Shown here: positions 19,160-28,713 of the stretch, in pieces | Layout of the letters: the number at the start of each line of letters is the position of its first letter | Numbering within the stretch: the first letter of the stretch is position 1 | Source: Dehalococcoidia bacterium | GTDB lineage: Bacteria > Chloroflexota > Dehalococcoidia > GIF9 > AB-539-J10 | Assembly (NCBI GenBank): GCA_016930935.1 | Contig: JAFGFT010000004.1 | Span: forward strand, 47,844-111,843 | DNA length: 64,000 nt | Direction of reading: 5' to 3' | The notes under the pieces: model-generated | What the model was told of the DNA's origin: nothing | Seen by the model: only the letters and a program-made list of their open reading frames with translations | Databases searched by the model: none | Made by a program: the position numbers and the translations under genes

Positions 19160-20503
19160 CTACAGTATCGGGAGGTACCGGTTGATTTCGTATTCGGTTA
19201 CCTGGGTGCTGTATTCCCTCCACTCGATCTTCTTGTTCGCGATGAATGCTTTGAACACGTGGTCACCAAGACACTTGTGCAGGAATTCACTGCCCTCTGC
19301 CAGCCGGGTCGCATCCTGCAGGGTCTCAGGGAGAGTGGCGATGCCGCGCGCTTTCCTTTCATCCTCGCTCATCAGATAGACATTCTCTTCAACAGGGGCC
19401 GGACACTCGTATTCATTCTCAATGCCTTCAAGGCCGGCAGCCAGCATGACTGCGAAGGCGAGATATGGATTGCAGGCAGGGTCGGGTGAGCGGAGTTCAA
19501 CGCGCGTTGCGTTCTCCTGTCCAGGTTTGTATCCCGGTACGCGAATCATGTCGGCCCTGTTCCTTCGTGCCCATGACAAGTAGACGGGTGCCTCGTAGCC
19601 TGGCACGAGTCGCTTGTATGAATTCACGAACTGATTGGTGACAGCGGTGAACTCGGGGGCATGCCTCAGGAGTCCTGCAATGTAGTGTCGTGCAGTCTTG
19701 GAGAGGCTGAACTGTCCTTGGGGGTCAAACATCGCGTTGTGGCCGTTCTTGAAAAGGGACTGATGCACATGCATTCCACTGCCGTTGATGCCGAACACGG
19801 GCTTCGGCATGAACGTGGCGTGCACGCCGTTCGCCATCGCGATTTCCTTGACGATCAGTCTGTAGGTCATCACGTTGTCTGCCATCGTCAGCGCGTCGGT
19901 GTAGCGCATGTCTATCTCATGCTGACTGCCTGCGACCTCATGATGTGAGTACTCGACGCCGATACCCATGGCCTCGAGGGTCAGTACAGTCTCCCGCCTG
20001 AGGTCGGTGGCGGCATCCAGCGGAGTCATGTCGAAGTAGCCACCGTGGTCCAGTCCCTCTGTACTCTTGCTGTCTTTGAAATAGAAGTACTCAAGCTCTG
20101 GTCCAACGTAGTAGGTGTAGCCAAGGTCGGAGGCACGCTTCAGATTGCGTATGAGTACCTGGCGTGGGTCTCCGTCAAACGGGTCTCCTTCAGGTGTGAC
20201 GATGTTGCAGAACATCCTCGCGACGGCGTGATGCTCTCTGGGGCGCCATGGCAGAAGTTGGAATGTTTCGGGAACAGGCATTGCCATCATGTCGCTCTCA
20301 TCTATCCGGCAGAAGCCCTCAATTGAGGACCCGTCGAACCCCATTCCCTGCTCGAGTGCGGTCTCCAATTCCTCTACTGTAATCGCGAAACTCTTCAGAA
20401 AACCGAGAATATCCGTGAACCAGAGTCGAATGAATTTGACATCATGTTCTTTGGCTGTCTTGAGCACGTATGCTTTTGCTTCGTCCTGAGTTCTGTTGGC
20501 CAT
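19160..20503 (-). CDS. glnA: Glutamine synthetase, type I (GSI-alpha-like)
   Basis: GMGFDGSSIEGFCRIDESDMMAMP, GSGMHVHQSLFKNG, RVPGYKPGQENATRVELRSPDPACNPYLAFAVMLAAGLEGI; no NLYDLPP adenylylation motif. Confidence 0.95.
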   Translation of the reverse strand: MANRTQDEAKAYVLKTAKEHDVKFIRLWFTDILGFLKSFAITVEELETALEQGMGFDGSSIEGFCRIDESDMMAMPVPETFQLLPWRPREHHAVARMFCNIVTPEGDPFDGDPRQVLIRNLKRASDLGYTYYVGPELEYFYFKDSKSTEGLDHGGYFDMTPLDAATDLRRETVLTLEAMGIGVEYSHHEVAGSQHEIDMRYTDALTMADNVMTYRLIVKEIAMANGVHATFMPKPVFGINGSGMHVHQSLFKNGHNAMFDPQGQFSLSKTARHYIAGLLRHAPEFTAVTNQFVNSYKRLVPGYEAPVYLSWARRNRADMIRVPGYKPGQENATRVELRSPDPACNPYLAFAVMLAAGLEGIENEYECPAPVEENVYLMSEDERKARGIATLPETLQDATRLAEGSEFLHKCLGDHVFKAFIANKKIEWREYSTQVTEYEINRYLPIL

Positions 20504-20576
20504 TCTTCCTCCTTAGTACCTTGCCCCACTTGCAGGGGCGGCAATTACACCGATATGTGAATTGTGAGGCCCAATT

Positions 20577-20626
20577 GTTTCGGGAATATTTCTAAGGGGT
20601 TCGAAATACCGAAATTCCGTCGAATT
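20577..20626 (-). promoter_or_regulatory. Candidate regulatory region upstream of glnA: degenerate GlnR-like boxes plus palindrome AATTC-cgtc-GAATT
   Basis: Minus strand CGAAC-n6-GAAAT-n6-GAAAC (20603-20577) at 11-bp phase; palindrome at 20613-20626; about 75-125 nt upstream of glnA ATG. Confidence 0.35.
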
Positions 20627-20648
20627 GCGCCACGTGCCATCGGTGCAA

Positions 20649-22094
20649 TTATGCGAGTTCCTGCTCCAATAGCTCGCGTGTGACTGCTGGATTGGCGCGG
20701 CCCCTTGTGGCGCGCATCACCTGACCTGTCAGGAACTTCGTAGCCTGTTCCTTGCCGGCTTTGAAATCAGCCACTGCCTTGGGGTTATCGGCGATGACCT
20801 GTTGTACGGCTGTACGCAACTCATCCGAGCCGCTGATCTGGCCGAGGTTCTTCTCTTCCATGATTGCTGCAGGGCGCTTGCCTGACTTGTACATCTCCTC
20901 CAGGACAGACTTCGCTCCCGGGCCGCTCAACTCGTTGTTGTCGATAAGCTCAAGTAGCTCAACCATCCCGTGGGCCTGGAGCGGACAGTCGCATATCTCG
21001 ATACTGTCCGCATTGAGAAGACGGCTTACGTCGCCGAGAAGCCAGTTTGACACCGCGTGCCCGCGACTCGGGCCGGCTATGGCAACGCATTCGTCGAAGA
21101 ACTCCGCCATCGGACGGGATGCTACGAGGGTGACTGCGTCCTGTGCAGGAACGCTGAACTGGTCGACGAACCTTGCCTTGCGCGCCTCCGGAAGTTCCGG
21201 CAGGCCATTGCGAATCTGTTCCATCCACTCGCCCGTGAGCACGAGAGGAGGAAGGTCAGGCTCGGGGAAATACCGGTAGTCTTCCGCGTATTCCTTGCTA
21301 CGCTGAGATACCGTCACCCCCTCGGCCTCGATCCATCCCATGGTCTCCTGCTTCAGCTTTCCTCCGCTGTCGAGGACAGCAGCCTGCCGCTGCTGCTCGT
21401 ACTTGAGGGCGCGATAGACGCCCCTGAAGCTGTTCATGTTCTTGACTTCCACTTTGGCGCCGAGTTCAGTGGTTCCCCATGGGCGCAGGCTGATATTGGC
21501 GTCACATCTGAAGCTGCCGTCTTCCATGTTCCCTGTAGACACACCGAGGTATCGCAGAAGCGAGCGGAGCGTCATCAGGTACTCCCTGGCCTCCTCAGGA
21601 GAGCGCATGTCAGGCTCACTCACGGTCTCCATCAGAGGAATACCGGAGCGATTCACGTCAACCAGGCTGTAGCCATCGTGATGAAACGACTTCGCCACAT
21701 CTTCTTCCAGGTGAACGCGCGTGATTCCGATTCTTCTGTTCTCACCACCGACCTGGATGTCGAGCCATCCGGTGTGGCCGATTGGCGCATCGTACTGAGA
21801 GATCTGGTATCCCTTCATGAGGTCGGGATAGAAGTAGTTCTTCCTGTCAAACCTGGTGTTGCGGGAAAGTTCACAGTGAAGTGCAAGCGCGGTAGTCATG
21901 ACGTACTCAATCGCCTGCTTGTTCGCAGACGGCATGGCCCCCGGCATTCCCAGACAGATGGGGCAGACATGGGTGTTCGGGGGGCTGTCCAGATAGTCTG
22001 TGGAGCAGCCGCAGAACATCTTGCTGTTGGTCAGCAGTTGGGCGTGTACTTCAAGCCCAATCACCGTTTCATATCTGCCTTGTTCGGTCACCAA
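20649..22094 (-). CDS. gatB: Aspartyl/glutamyl-tRNA amidotransferase subunit B
   Basis: YETVIGLEVHAQLLTNSKMFCGCSTDY, CPICLGMPGAMP, FDRKNYFYPDLMKGYQISQYD. Confidence 0.95.
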   Translation of the reverse strand: MVTEQGRYETVIGLEVHAQLLTNSKMFCGCSTDYLDSPPNTHVCPICLGMPGAMPSANKQAIEYVMTTALALHCELSRNTRFDRKNYFYPDLMKGYQISQYDAPIGHTGWLDIQVGGENRRIGITRVHLEEDVAKSFHHDGYSLVDVNRSGIPLMETVSEPDMRSPEEAREYLMTLRSLLRYLGVSTGNMEDGSFRCDANISLRPWGTTELGAKVEVKNMNSFRGVYRALKYEQQRQAAVLDSGGKLKQETMGWIEAEGVTVSQRSKEYAEDYRYFPEPDLPPLVLTGEWMEQIRNGLPELPEARKARFVDQFSVPAQDAVTLVASRPMAEFFDECVAIAGPSRGHAVSNWLLGDVSRLLNADSIEICDCPLQAHGMVELLELIDNNELSGPGAKSVLEEMYKSGKRPAAIMEEKNLGQISGSDELRTAVQQVIADNPKAVADFKAGKEQATKFLTGQVMRATRGRANPAVTRELLEQELA

Positions 22095-22115
22095 GTCCTC
22101 CTTAGCAGGAGCCTT

Positions 22116-22454
22116 CTACACGGCATCCATTCCTGATTCTCCCGTCCTGATACGAAGCGCATCCTCGACGGGAATGACGAATATCTTACCATCGCCGATG
22201 TCCCCTGTGCGCGCGCTTGCTGCGAGTGCACGCAGCACCGTCATGGCGTCCTCATCGAGCACCACGACCTCTACCTTGACCTTCGGGATGAGGTCAACCT
22301 CAAATTCCCCCGAGCGTTGTTGCAGTTTGAGGCCCTTCTGCCTGCCGCGGCCTTCAACGTGACTGACCGTCATGCCGAAGTAGCCCTTCTCCTCGAGCGC
22401 ACGCTTAATGGCGTCGAAACTCTCTTCCCTGACAATGGCTTCTATCTTCTTCAT
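22116..22454 (-). CDS. PII nitrogen regulatory protein
   Basis: KKIEAIVREESFDAIKRALEEKGYFGMTVSHVEGRGRQKG...VDLIPKVKVEVVV...TGDIGDGKIFVIPVEDALRIRTGE; start overlaps amtB stop (TAATG). Confidence 0.93.
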   Translation of the reverse strand: MKKIEAIVREESFDAIKRALEEKGYFGMTVSHVEGRGRQKGLKLQQRSGEFEVDLIPKVKVEVVVLDEDAMTVLRALAASARTGDIGDGKIFVIPVEDALRIRTGESGMDAV

Positions 22455-23680
22455 TATACGCTACCTCCATACGCTCTCTCTGCGTGCTGAGCAAGGTCGA
22501 GTCCCAGTGTCTCTTCACGCGGCTGGACACGAAGTCCGATGGTGGCGGAGAGAAGACGTCCGATGAGGTACGTCATCCCGAATGCAAAGACGGCCACTAC
22601 CACGATGCCCACTGCTTGCAGTCCGACCTGTGACGCATTGCCGAAAATGAGACCCGTAGCGCCTCCTACAGACGGGTCGGCGAAGATGCCGGTGGCAAAG
22701 GCGCCCCAGACGCCACCCATTCCGTGGACGGCCCAGACATCGAGGGACTCATCTATCTTCATCCTGACGCGAAGGCGGATGCAGAAGTAGCACACGACCG
22801 ACACAACCATGCCTATCGGTATCGCGGCGACGGGTGATACGAAACCTGCTGCGGGTGTGATGGCGACCAGACCTGCTACGGCCCCCGTTGCAACGCCAAG
22901 AGCACTCGGTTTGCGGTCCCACCACGAGAGCAACATCCACGTGACCGCGGCGGCGGCGGCACTGGTGTTGGTGGCTACAAACGCTGACGATGCTAAACCA
23001 CCGGAGGTCAAGGCACTGCCCGCATTGAAGCCGAACCATCCGAACCAGAGGAGCCCGGCACCCAGGACGACCATGGGGATATTGTGCGCTTCCATGGGGC
23101 GGCCTTCGGCGTAACCCTTTCGAGGTCCAAGTATCATTGCGAGTGCGAGAGCTGAGAAGCCGGCACAGATGTGCACGACGGTACCGCCTGCGAAATCGAG
23201 CGCGCCGAGGTTGAGCAGCCACCCTCCTGCACCCCACACCCAGTGGGCCACGGGGCAGTATACGACGGTCAGCCAGATTACGGAGAAAACCATCAACGCG
23301 GCAAAGCGCATGCGCTCCACCACTGCACCGGTTATGAGGGCCAGCGTGATGATGGCGAACATACCTTGAAAGGCGAAGAATGCCAGATGAGGCACGGTGC
23401 TGGCGTACGTGTCAGATGGAGTCTGGCCAACTCCCCTGAGCAGTGCAAAATCGAGACCTCCGAATATGCCACCTATGTCGCTGCCGAAACTCAGGCTATA
23501 GCCATACAGTAGCCACAGTACGGAAGCCACGCCGAGCATGGCGAAGCTCATCATGGTGGTGGAAATGACGTTCTTGCGTCGAATCATTCCGGCGTAGAAC
23601 AACGCCAATCCTGGCGTCATCAGCATAACGAGGGCGGACGAGACAAGCAGCCATGCTGTGTCTGCAGCATTTATACTCAT
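22454..23680 (-). CDS. amtB: Ammonium transporter (Amt family)
   Basis: DTAWLLVSSALVMLMTPGLALFYAGMIRRKNV, FAGGTVVHICAGFSALALAMILGPRKGY; ATG 23680 with upstream aaggagg. Confidence 0.93.
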   Translation of the reverse strand: MSINAADTAWLLVSSALVMLMTPGLALFYAGMIRRKNVISTTMMSFAMLGVASVLWLLYGYSLSFGSDIGGIFGGLDFALLRGVGQTPSDTYASTVPHLAFFAFQGMFAIITLALITGAVVERMRFAALMVFSVIWLTVVYCPVAHWVWGAGGWLLNLGALDFAGGTVVHICAGFSALALAMILGPRKGYAEGRPMEAHNIPMVVLGAGLLWFGWFGFNAGSALTSGGLASSAFVATNTSAAAAAVTWMLLSWWDRKPSALGVATGAVAGLVAITPAAGFVSPVAAIPIGMVVSVVCYFCIRLRVRMKIDESLDVWAVHGMGGVWGAFATGIFADPSVGGATGLIFGNASQVGLQAVGIVVVAVFAFGMTYLIGRLLSATIGLRVQPREETLGLDLAQHAERAYGGSV

Positions 23681-23729
23681 GGGGGTGTGCACCTCCTTGG
23701 CAGTACTGGAGGAAGCATAGATGGCGAAT

Positions 23730-23767
23730 GTTACGGAGGTGTTTCGGGATGGTTACAATGATGTTAC
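23730..23767 (-). promoter_or_regulatory. Candidate GlnR-type operator: four 5-mers at exact 11-bp phase upstream of amtB
   Basis: Minus strand: GTAAC atcatt GTAAC catccc GAAAC acctcc GTAAC; lies ~50-87 nt upstream of amtB ATG. Confidence 0.7.
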
Positions 23768-23781
23768 GGGAAGGGCGTCAT

Positions 23782-24456
23782 TCAGACATCCTTGTGGAAG
23801 CGGTATCCAACGTTCCGCACTGTGTCGATGAACGTGTGGCTCGTGTTCTCAATCTTGCTGCGGAGTCTCCGTACGTGTACGTCCACCGTGCGGTCTCCAC
23901 CGTAGTAATCATATCCCCATACACGGTCGAGCAGGACGTCACGTGAGTGCACTCTGCCCGGGTTCGCCGCGAGAAACTTGAGCAGTTCGTATTCCTTGAA
24001 CGTGAGTTCGATGAGATGCCCGCCAAGTGAGACTTCGCAATTTGCGGTGTCGATACTGAGGTCACCCCGCTTGATGATATCGCCGCTGTCAGGGTTAAGG
24101 TCAGCAAGGCGGCGCACGCGGGCGCGTATTTCGGCGCCGGGTGCGCCTATAAGCGCAAAATCATCTACTCCCGTACGTGGCAGGACGAGGTTGAGAAGGC
24201 CGGAGTCTACGATTGCGAGAAGCGGAGAGTGTGCAATTGCCTTGATCCGTGATGGAAGCGTGCGTAATTCCTCAGTGTTCTGAAGAACGACGACAACTGC
24301 AGAAGGGGACGGTCGGAGTGCGGCATCGAAATCCTCTGCTGCGACGTCAACCTCAGACACTTCAGCTTCGAGCATGCGCAACTCTTCGACGAGAGAAGCG
24401 TTCTCGTCTGAGGGAGACGCTATAACGACGATACGTGTGGGTGAGGTGGTGTTCAC
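23782..24456 (-). CDS. GlnR-like OmpR-family orphan response regulator
   Basis: C-terminal winged helix ELTFKEYELLKFLAANPGRVHSRDVLLDRVWGYDYYGGDRTVDVHVRRLRSKIE...FIDTVRNVGYRF; GDLSIDTANCEVSLGG linker; receiver-like domain lacking a conserved phospho-Asp (VVVVLQNTEE); GTG start. Confidence 0.85.
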   Translation of the reverse strand: MNTTSPTRIVVIASPSDENASLVEELRMLEAEVSEVDVAAEDFDAALRPSPSAVVVVLQNTEELRTLPSRIKAIAHSPLLAIVDSGLLNLVLPRTGVDDFALIGAPGAEIRARVRRLADLNPDSGDIIKRGDLSIDTANCEVSLGGHLIELTFKEYELLKFLAANPGRVHSRDVLLDRVWGYDYYGGDRTVDVHVRRLRSKIENTSHTFIDTVRNVGYRFHKDV

Positions 24457-24467
24457 CTGCCGTTGCA

Positions 24468-25229
24468 CTAGTAGGCGTACAACCTTCCGTACGGCCGCAG
24501 GTAGAGCGGGAACAGCTTCACGAAGTCTCCTGCAAGTATGTCCTCGCAGGACCCGTCGAAGTACGAACAATACCGTTTCACGGCATTCTCAAGGACGGCG
24601 TTATCGTGCTCTGTAAGTGCGGCGATGCCTACTTCCTTTCCCACCTGGTGGTTCTCTATGCCGCCGCGGAGATAGATGGCACCGCCATGCATACCGGTGC
24701 CGACGAAACGGGCACGCGTGCGGCCAGCAGATGGTCCTGTCAATCCTAGCACGACGAGCACACCGCCTGCCATGTACTCTCCGAGAAAGTCCTGGGCGCC
24801 GCCACCAATCACGACCAGCGGGCCCTTGCCTTCGTACTCTTTCATGTGAATTCCGGCACGATAACCCGCACTGTCTCTCACCATGATAGTGCCCCCTCGG
24901 GCAGCGAGGCCGAGGGCGTCTCCCACATGACCGTGGACGATAATCTCTCCGCTATTCATGGTATTGCCGATGCCGTCCTGACCATTGCCACGCACCGTTA
25001 TTCTGGGGCCATCCATGAATGCACCAAGGTCATTGCCGGGCGTGCCAGTGAGTTCTACCTTCATGGTGCTGAGAAGGCTGGTGCCGATGTAGCGCTGGCC
25101 GTTGAGGTTGCTCACGTGTACGTCCATGACGCCGTTGGCAGCCGCTTCTTTCAGCTTCTGATTCAGGTCTCTATAGGACAGGCCGAGGGCATCGATCTCC
25201 ATTGTCTTCATCTCCAATACACGTTCCAC
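24468..25229 (-). CDS. Glutamate synthase GXGXG-domain subunit (GltB3/GlxC-like)
   Basis: GTPGNDLGAFMDGPRITVRGNGQDGIGNTMNSGEIIVHGHVGDALGLAARGGTIMVRDSAGYRAGIHMKEY beta-helix repeats. Confidence 0.88.
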   Translation of the reverse strand: MERVLEMKTMEIDALGLSYRDLNQKLKEAAANGVMDVHVSNLNGQRYIGTSLLSTMKVELTGTPGNDLGAFMDGPRITVRGNGQDGIGNTMNSGEIIVHGHVGDALGLAARGGTIMVRDSAGYRAGIHMKEYEGKGPLVVIGGGAQDFLGEYMAGGVLVVLGLTGPSAGRTRARFVGTGMHGGAIYLRGGIENHQVGKEVGIAALTEHDNAVLENAVKRYCSYFDGSCEDILAGDFVKLFPLYLRPYGRLYAY

Positions 25230-25237
25230 ATCGGTTT

Positions 25238-26740
25238 CTAGGTGCCTGCCATCTTGACGCCGAGCGCTTCCATCTCTCCCTCCGTCAGGCCGATGGCGCG
25301 AAGGTGGAGTCGATTGCCACGCAGGCTTTCTATGGCGTTCACGCCCATGCCGCCCAGCATGTCCTTGATCTCAAGGCTCCAACCTCGTACGAGGTTGACG
25401 ACCCGTTGTGCTCCAATCTCAGGATTGATTCGCTTCGTGAGTGCAGGGTTGCTTGTGCAGATGCCCCATGTGCACTTGCCCGTGTGGCATTGTTGGCATA
25501 CGTGGCAACCCAGCGCGATGAGGGCCGCGGTGCCGATGTTCACGGCATCTGCGCCAAGCGCGATTGCCTTGGCAACATCTCCGCTCGACCGGAAGCCACC
25601 TGAAGCGACCACCGAAGCCAGGTTTCTGATGCCTTCCTGCCTGAGTCTCGTATCGACTGCGGCCAGGGCAAGTTCAATCGGTATTCCAACGTTATCGCGG
25701 ATAGCCTTGGGTGCAGCTCCCGTTGCTCCCTTGAGTCCATCGATGACAATCATGTCGGCACCTGCTCGAACCATGCCACTGGCGATTGCCGCGACGTTGT
25801 GGACCGCGGCTATTTTGACTGAGACAGGCTTCTCGTAGTTCGTTGCTTCTTTGATGGCGTAGATGAGTTGTCGCAAATCCTCGATGGAGTAGATGTCATG
25901 GTGGGGCGCAGGCGAAAGTGCATCGGTGCCCTGGGGTATCATGCGTGTGCGGGATACCTCGGCGCTTACTTTCTCTCCGGGCAGATGACCGCCGATGCCG
26001 GGCTTGGCCCCCTGGCCAATCTTGATCTCTACTATGCGCGCATTGCGCAGGTACTCAGAATGGACACCGAAGCGTCCTGAGGCTACCTGGACGATGGTGT
26101 TGTCAGCATACTGCCTCAGCGACGGATGTAGACCACCCTCCCCTGTATTCCAGAGAGTTCCGAGTTCCGTAGCGGCTCGGGCGAGAGACTGCTGGACATT
26201 GAGACTCACGGCGCCGTAGGACATGGCAGCGAACATGATTGGCGTCTCAATCTTGACCTGTGGTGGAAGCGGCTCCTTCAGTTTTCCGGAGGTATCGAAT
26301 TCGACTCTGTCCGGTTTCCGCCCGATGTAGGTGCCGAGTTCCATTGGCTCGCGCAAAGGGTCGATTGAGGGGTTTGTCACCTGGCTGGCGTTCAGGAGCA
26401 GGTGGTCCCAGTAGTTCTTGTGACCCTTGTCGTTGCCCATGCCGGTGAGAAGCATGCCGCCGGTCTCGGCCTGCTTGAATATGTCCTCGATTGTCTCGGA
26501 CGTCCAGTTGGCGTTCGACCTGTACTCGAGGGGATTCCGTCGAATGGTAAGCGCATTGGTCGGACAGAATGCAACGCAACGGTGGCATCCGACGCAGTTC
26601 TCTTCACGCGCCTTGACGACGCCCTCGTCTTCATCGAAATAGTGCACGTCGAATGTACATTGATTCACGCAGACCTTGCATTGGATACAGCGATTCGGGT
26701 CACGGTCGACCACGAACGCAGAAGGCAGAAAACTCTTCAT
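25238..26740 (-). CDS. Glutamate synthase FMN-binding domain protein with N-terminal 2x[4Fe-4S] ferredoxin (archaeal-type GltB2)
   Basis: CIQCKVCVNQCTFDVHYFDEDEGVVKAREENCVGCHRCVAFCPTNALTIRRNP; GEGGLHPSLRQYADN, KIGQGAKPGIGGHLPGEKVSAEVSRTR, VIDGLKGATGAAPKAIRDNVGIP. Confidence 0.9.
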   Translation of the reverse strand: MKSFLPSAFVVDRDPNRCIQCKVCVNQCTFDVHYFDEDEGVVKAREENCVGCHRCVAFCPTNALTIRRNPLEYRSNANWTSETIEDIFKQAETGGMLLTGMGNDKGHKNYWDHLLLNASQVTNPSIDPLREPMELGTYIGRKPDRVEFDTSGKLKEPLPPQVKIETPIMFAAMSYGAVSLNVQQSLARAATELGTLWNTGEGGLHPSLRQYADNTIVQVASGRFGVHSEYLRNARIVEIKIGQGAKPGIGGHLPGEKVSAEVSRTRMIPQGTDALSPAPHHDIYSIEDLRQLIYAIKEATNYEKPVSVKIAAVHNVAAIASGMVRAGADMIVIDGLKGATGAAPKAIRDNVGIPIELALAAVDTRLRQEGIRNLASVVASGGFRSSGDVAKAIALGADAVNIGTAALIALGCHVCQQCHTGKCTWGICTSNPALTKRINPEIGAQRVVNLVRGWSLEIKDMLGGMGVNAIESLRGNRLHLRAIGLTEGEMEALGVKMAGT

Positions 26741-26750
26741 TTGTCCCTTC

Positions 26751-27518
26751 CTAAAGCCTGATGGGAATATTCCGATCGCGGAGGTACCTCTTGGTTTCCG
26801 CGATAGTAATCTCATTGTAGTGGAAGATGCTGGCGGCTAGAACGGCATCGGCCTTGCCCTCATGCAGAGCGCGATAGAGGTGCTCAGCTGACCCTGCTCC
26901 ACCGCTGGCGATAACCGGTATGGAAACGCTGGTGGAAACGGCGCGCGTCAATTCGATATCGTAGCCATCCTTGTGTCCATCGGCATCCATGCTGGTCAGC
27001 AGTATCTCTCCTGCGCCCAGTTCTGCGGCACGGAGCGCCCATTCGACGGCGTCCATCTCGACTTCGACGCTGCCTCCATAGGTGTGAACCTGCCATCTCA
27101 GGGGGTCGGAACGCTCCACGCGCTTGGCGTCGATGGCCACCACCACGCACTGTGTGCCGAACCTGTCGGCCGCCCTGCTCACAAGCTGCGGGTCGCGGAC
27201 AGCAGCCGTGTTGAGTGATACTTTGTCTGCGCCACTGAGGAGCATGCGGCGCATGTCGTCGACGGTGCGTAGACCGCCACCCACAGTCAGTGGCATGAAC
27301 ACGACCTCGGCGATGCGTTCGACCACTTCGGCCATGGTGTCCCTGTGTTCCTTGCTGGCCGTGATGTCGAGGAAGACCAGTTCATCGGCACCCTCTTCAT
27401 AGTAGCGCCGTGCAAGTTCGACGGGGTCGCCTGAATCGCGTAGCGACAGGAAACTGGTGCCTTTGACGACGCGGCCGTCCTTCACATCAAGACAGGGGAT
27501 TATGCGCCTAGTGAGCAC
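26751..27518 (-). CDS. hisF: Imidazole glycerol phosphate synthase cyclase subunit
   Basis: [55 protein letters not shown]. Confidence 0.95.
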   Translation of the reverse strand: MLTRRIIPCLDVKDGRVVKGTSFLSLRDSGDPVELARRYYEEGADELVFLDITASKEHRDTMAEVVERIAEVVFMPLTVGGGLRTVDDMRRMLLSGADKVSLNTAAVRDPQLVSRAADRFGTQCVVVAIDAKRVERSDPLRWQVHTYGGSVEVEMDAVEWALRAAELGAGEILLTSMDADGHKDGYDIELTRAVSTSVSIPVIASGGAGSAEHLYRALHEGKADAVLAASIFHYNEITIAETKRYLRDRNIPIRL

Positions 27519-28656
27519 CCGCGAACACCTCTCTTGGATTCAAGGTGTCCCCCTGAGTAGGCATGTGGCCCAGCCTTGCGATGACAGGCTGTCCTCCAAC
27601 GGGTATCCAGGCATCTTCAAGTTCAGGGCAGACGAGGCGCATGGCCGATTCTTCTGAAGAAAGGAATACCTTGCTCCCCTGTGTGCCAACCACCAATGGT
27701 CGAAGCCTGATTCTGTCGGTCAGACCTACCATCTCTCCCGTCCTGCCGACGATGATGGTGAACGGACCGTTCATGAGAAGCCCGCTATAGGTCATTCTCA
27801 AGGCGCTCATCATTTCGGCCTCGTCCGCGTCGAGATACTGAAGTTCATTCCAGAAAGGCGCTGCGAGGACTCGCGTCGCCACCTCCATTGGCAAGTGGTG
27901 ACGCCGCACGAGAAGGTCGACCGCGTAGGCAACCACCTCCGTGTCGGTCTGCAGAGAGCAGACGTAGCCGTACTGCTCAAGGAAACGCTTGTTGATGCCG
28001 TAGGAAGAGATTTCTCCGTTGTGCACGACGGTCCAGTCGAGGAGGCTGAACGGGTGAGCGCCGCCCCACCATCCAGGGGTGTTGGTCGGAAAACGGCCAT
28101 GAGCGGTCCAGAGGTAACCGCTGTATTGCTCCAGACGGAAGAATTTCGCTATGTGGTATGGGTGGCCGACGCCCTTGAATACGCCCATGTTCTTGCCGCC
28201 CGAAAAGACGAAGCTGTCGCGTATGGTGTTGTTGACGTACATGGTCTTGTCTGCCACGTACTGCAAAGGGTCTGTGCCAGCCATCTTCTCATTCTTGGGC
28301 GACATGAAGTATCGTTGCATCAGAGGCGGATTGGGGAGGGCGGTGGGGTCCACATCCATGAGTTCGGATTTCTCGATGTTGAACCACTCCGCGAGGTATT
28401 CCTCAGTGTCGCGTTGGCCTTCCTTGCTTGCATACATGATGTGGAAGGCGTAGCTGTCCTCGTGCTCGGGATACAGTCCGTATGCGGCGAATCCTCCGCC
28501 GAGTCCATTGTCACGGTCGCGCATCAGGTCGATAGCACGAATCGCGACGTCTGCGGGGATTGCCTTCCCCGACGTGTCCATGACCCCGAAAATCGAGCAG
28601 CCGTCGAAGACCTTATCATCACCATAGCTGTTGTTGACCAGCGTTACGTTCTTCAT
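27508..28656 (-). CDS. Class II glutamine amidotransferase, glutamate synthase GATase subunit (GltB1/GlxB-like)
   Basis: [10 protein letters not shown] near N-terminus, [62 protein letters not shown]. Confidence 0.88.
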   Translation of the reverse strand: MKNVTLVNNSYGDDKVFDGCSIFGVMDTSGKAIPADVAIRAIDLMRDRDNGLGGGFAAYGLYPEHEDSYAFHIMYASKEGQRDTEEYLAEWFNIEKSELMDVDPTALPNPPLMQRYFMSPKNEKMAGTDPLQYVADKTMYVNNTIRDSFVFSGGKNMGVFKGVGHPYHIAKFFRLEQYSGYLWTAHGRFPTNTPGWWGGAHPFSLLDWTVVHNGEISSYGINKRFLEQYGYVCSLQTDTEVVAYAVDLLVRRHHLPMEVATRVLAAPFWNELQYLDADEAEMMSALRMTYSGLLMNGPFTIIVGRTGEMVGLTDRIRLRPLVVGTQGSKVFLSSEESAMRLVCPELEDAWIPVGGQPVIARLGHMPTQGDTLNPREVFAGAH

Positions 28657-28713
28657 ATCGATACCCCTTGAGTGTTGCAGCCTCTTCCGCAGAAGACGGC
28701 GGGTAACACACCA

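Noticed and set aside
21057-22136. 359-aa plus-strand ORF antisense to gatB
   Set aside because: No domain-like sequence, fully inside a confident gatB; result of codon bias.
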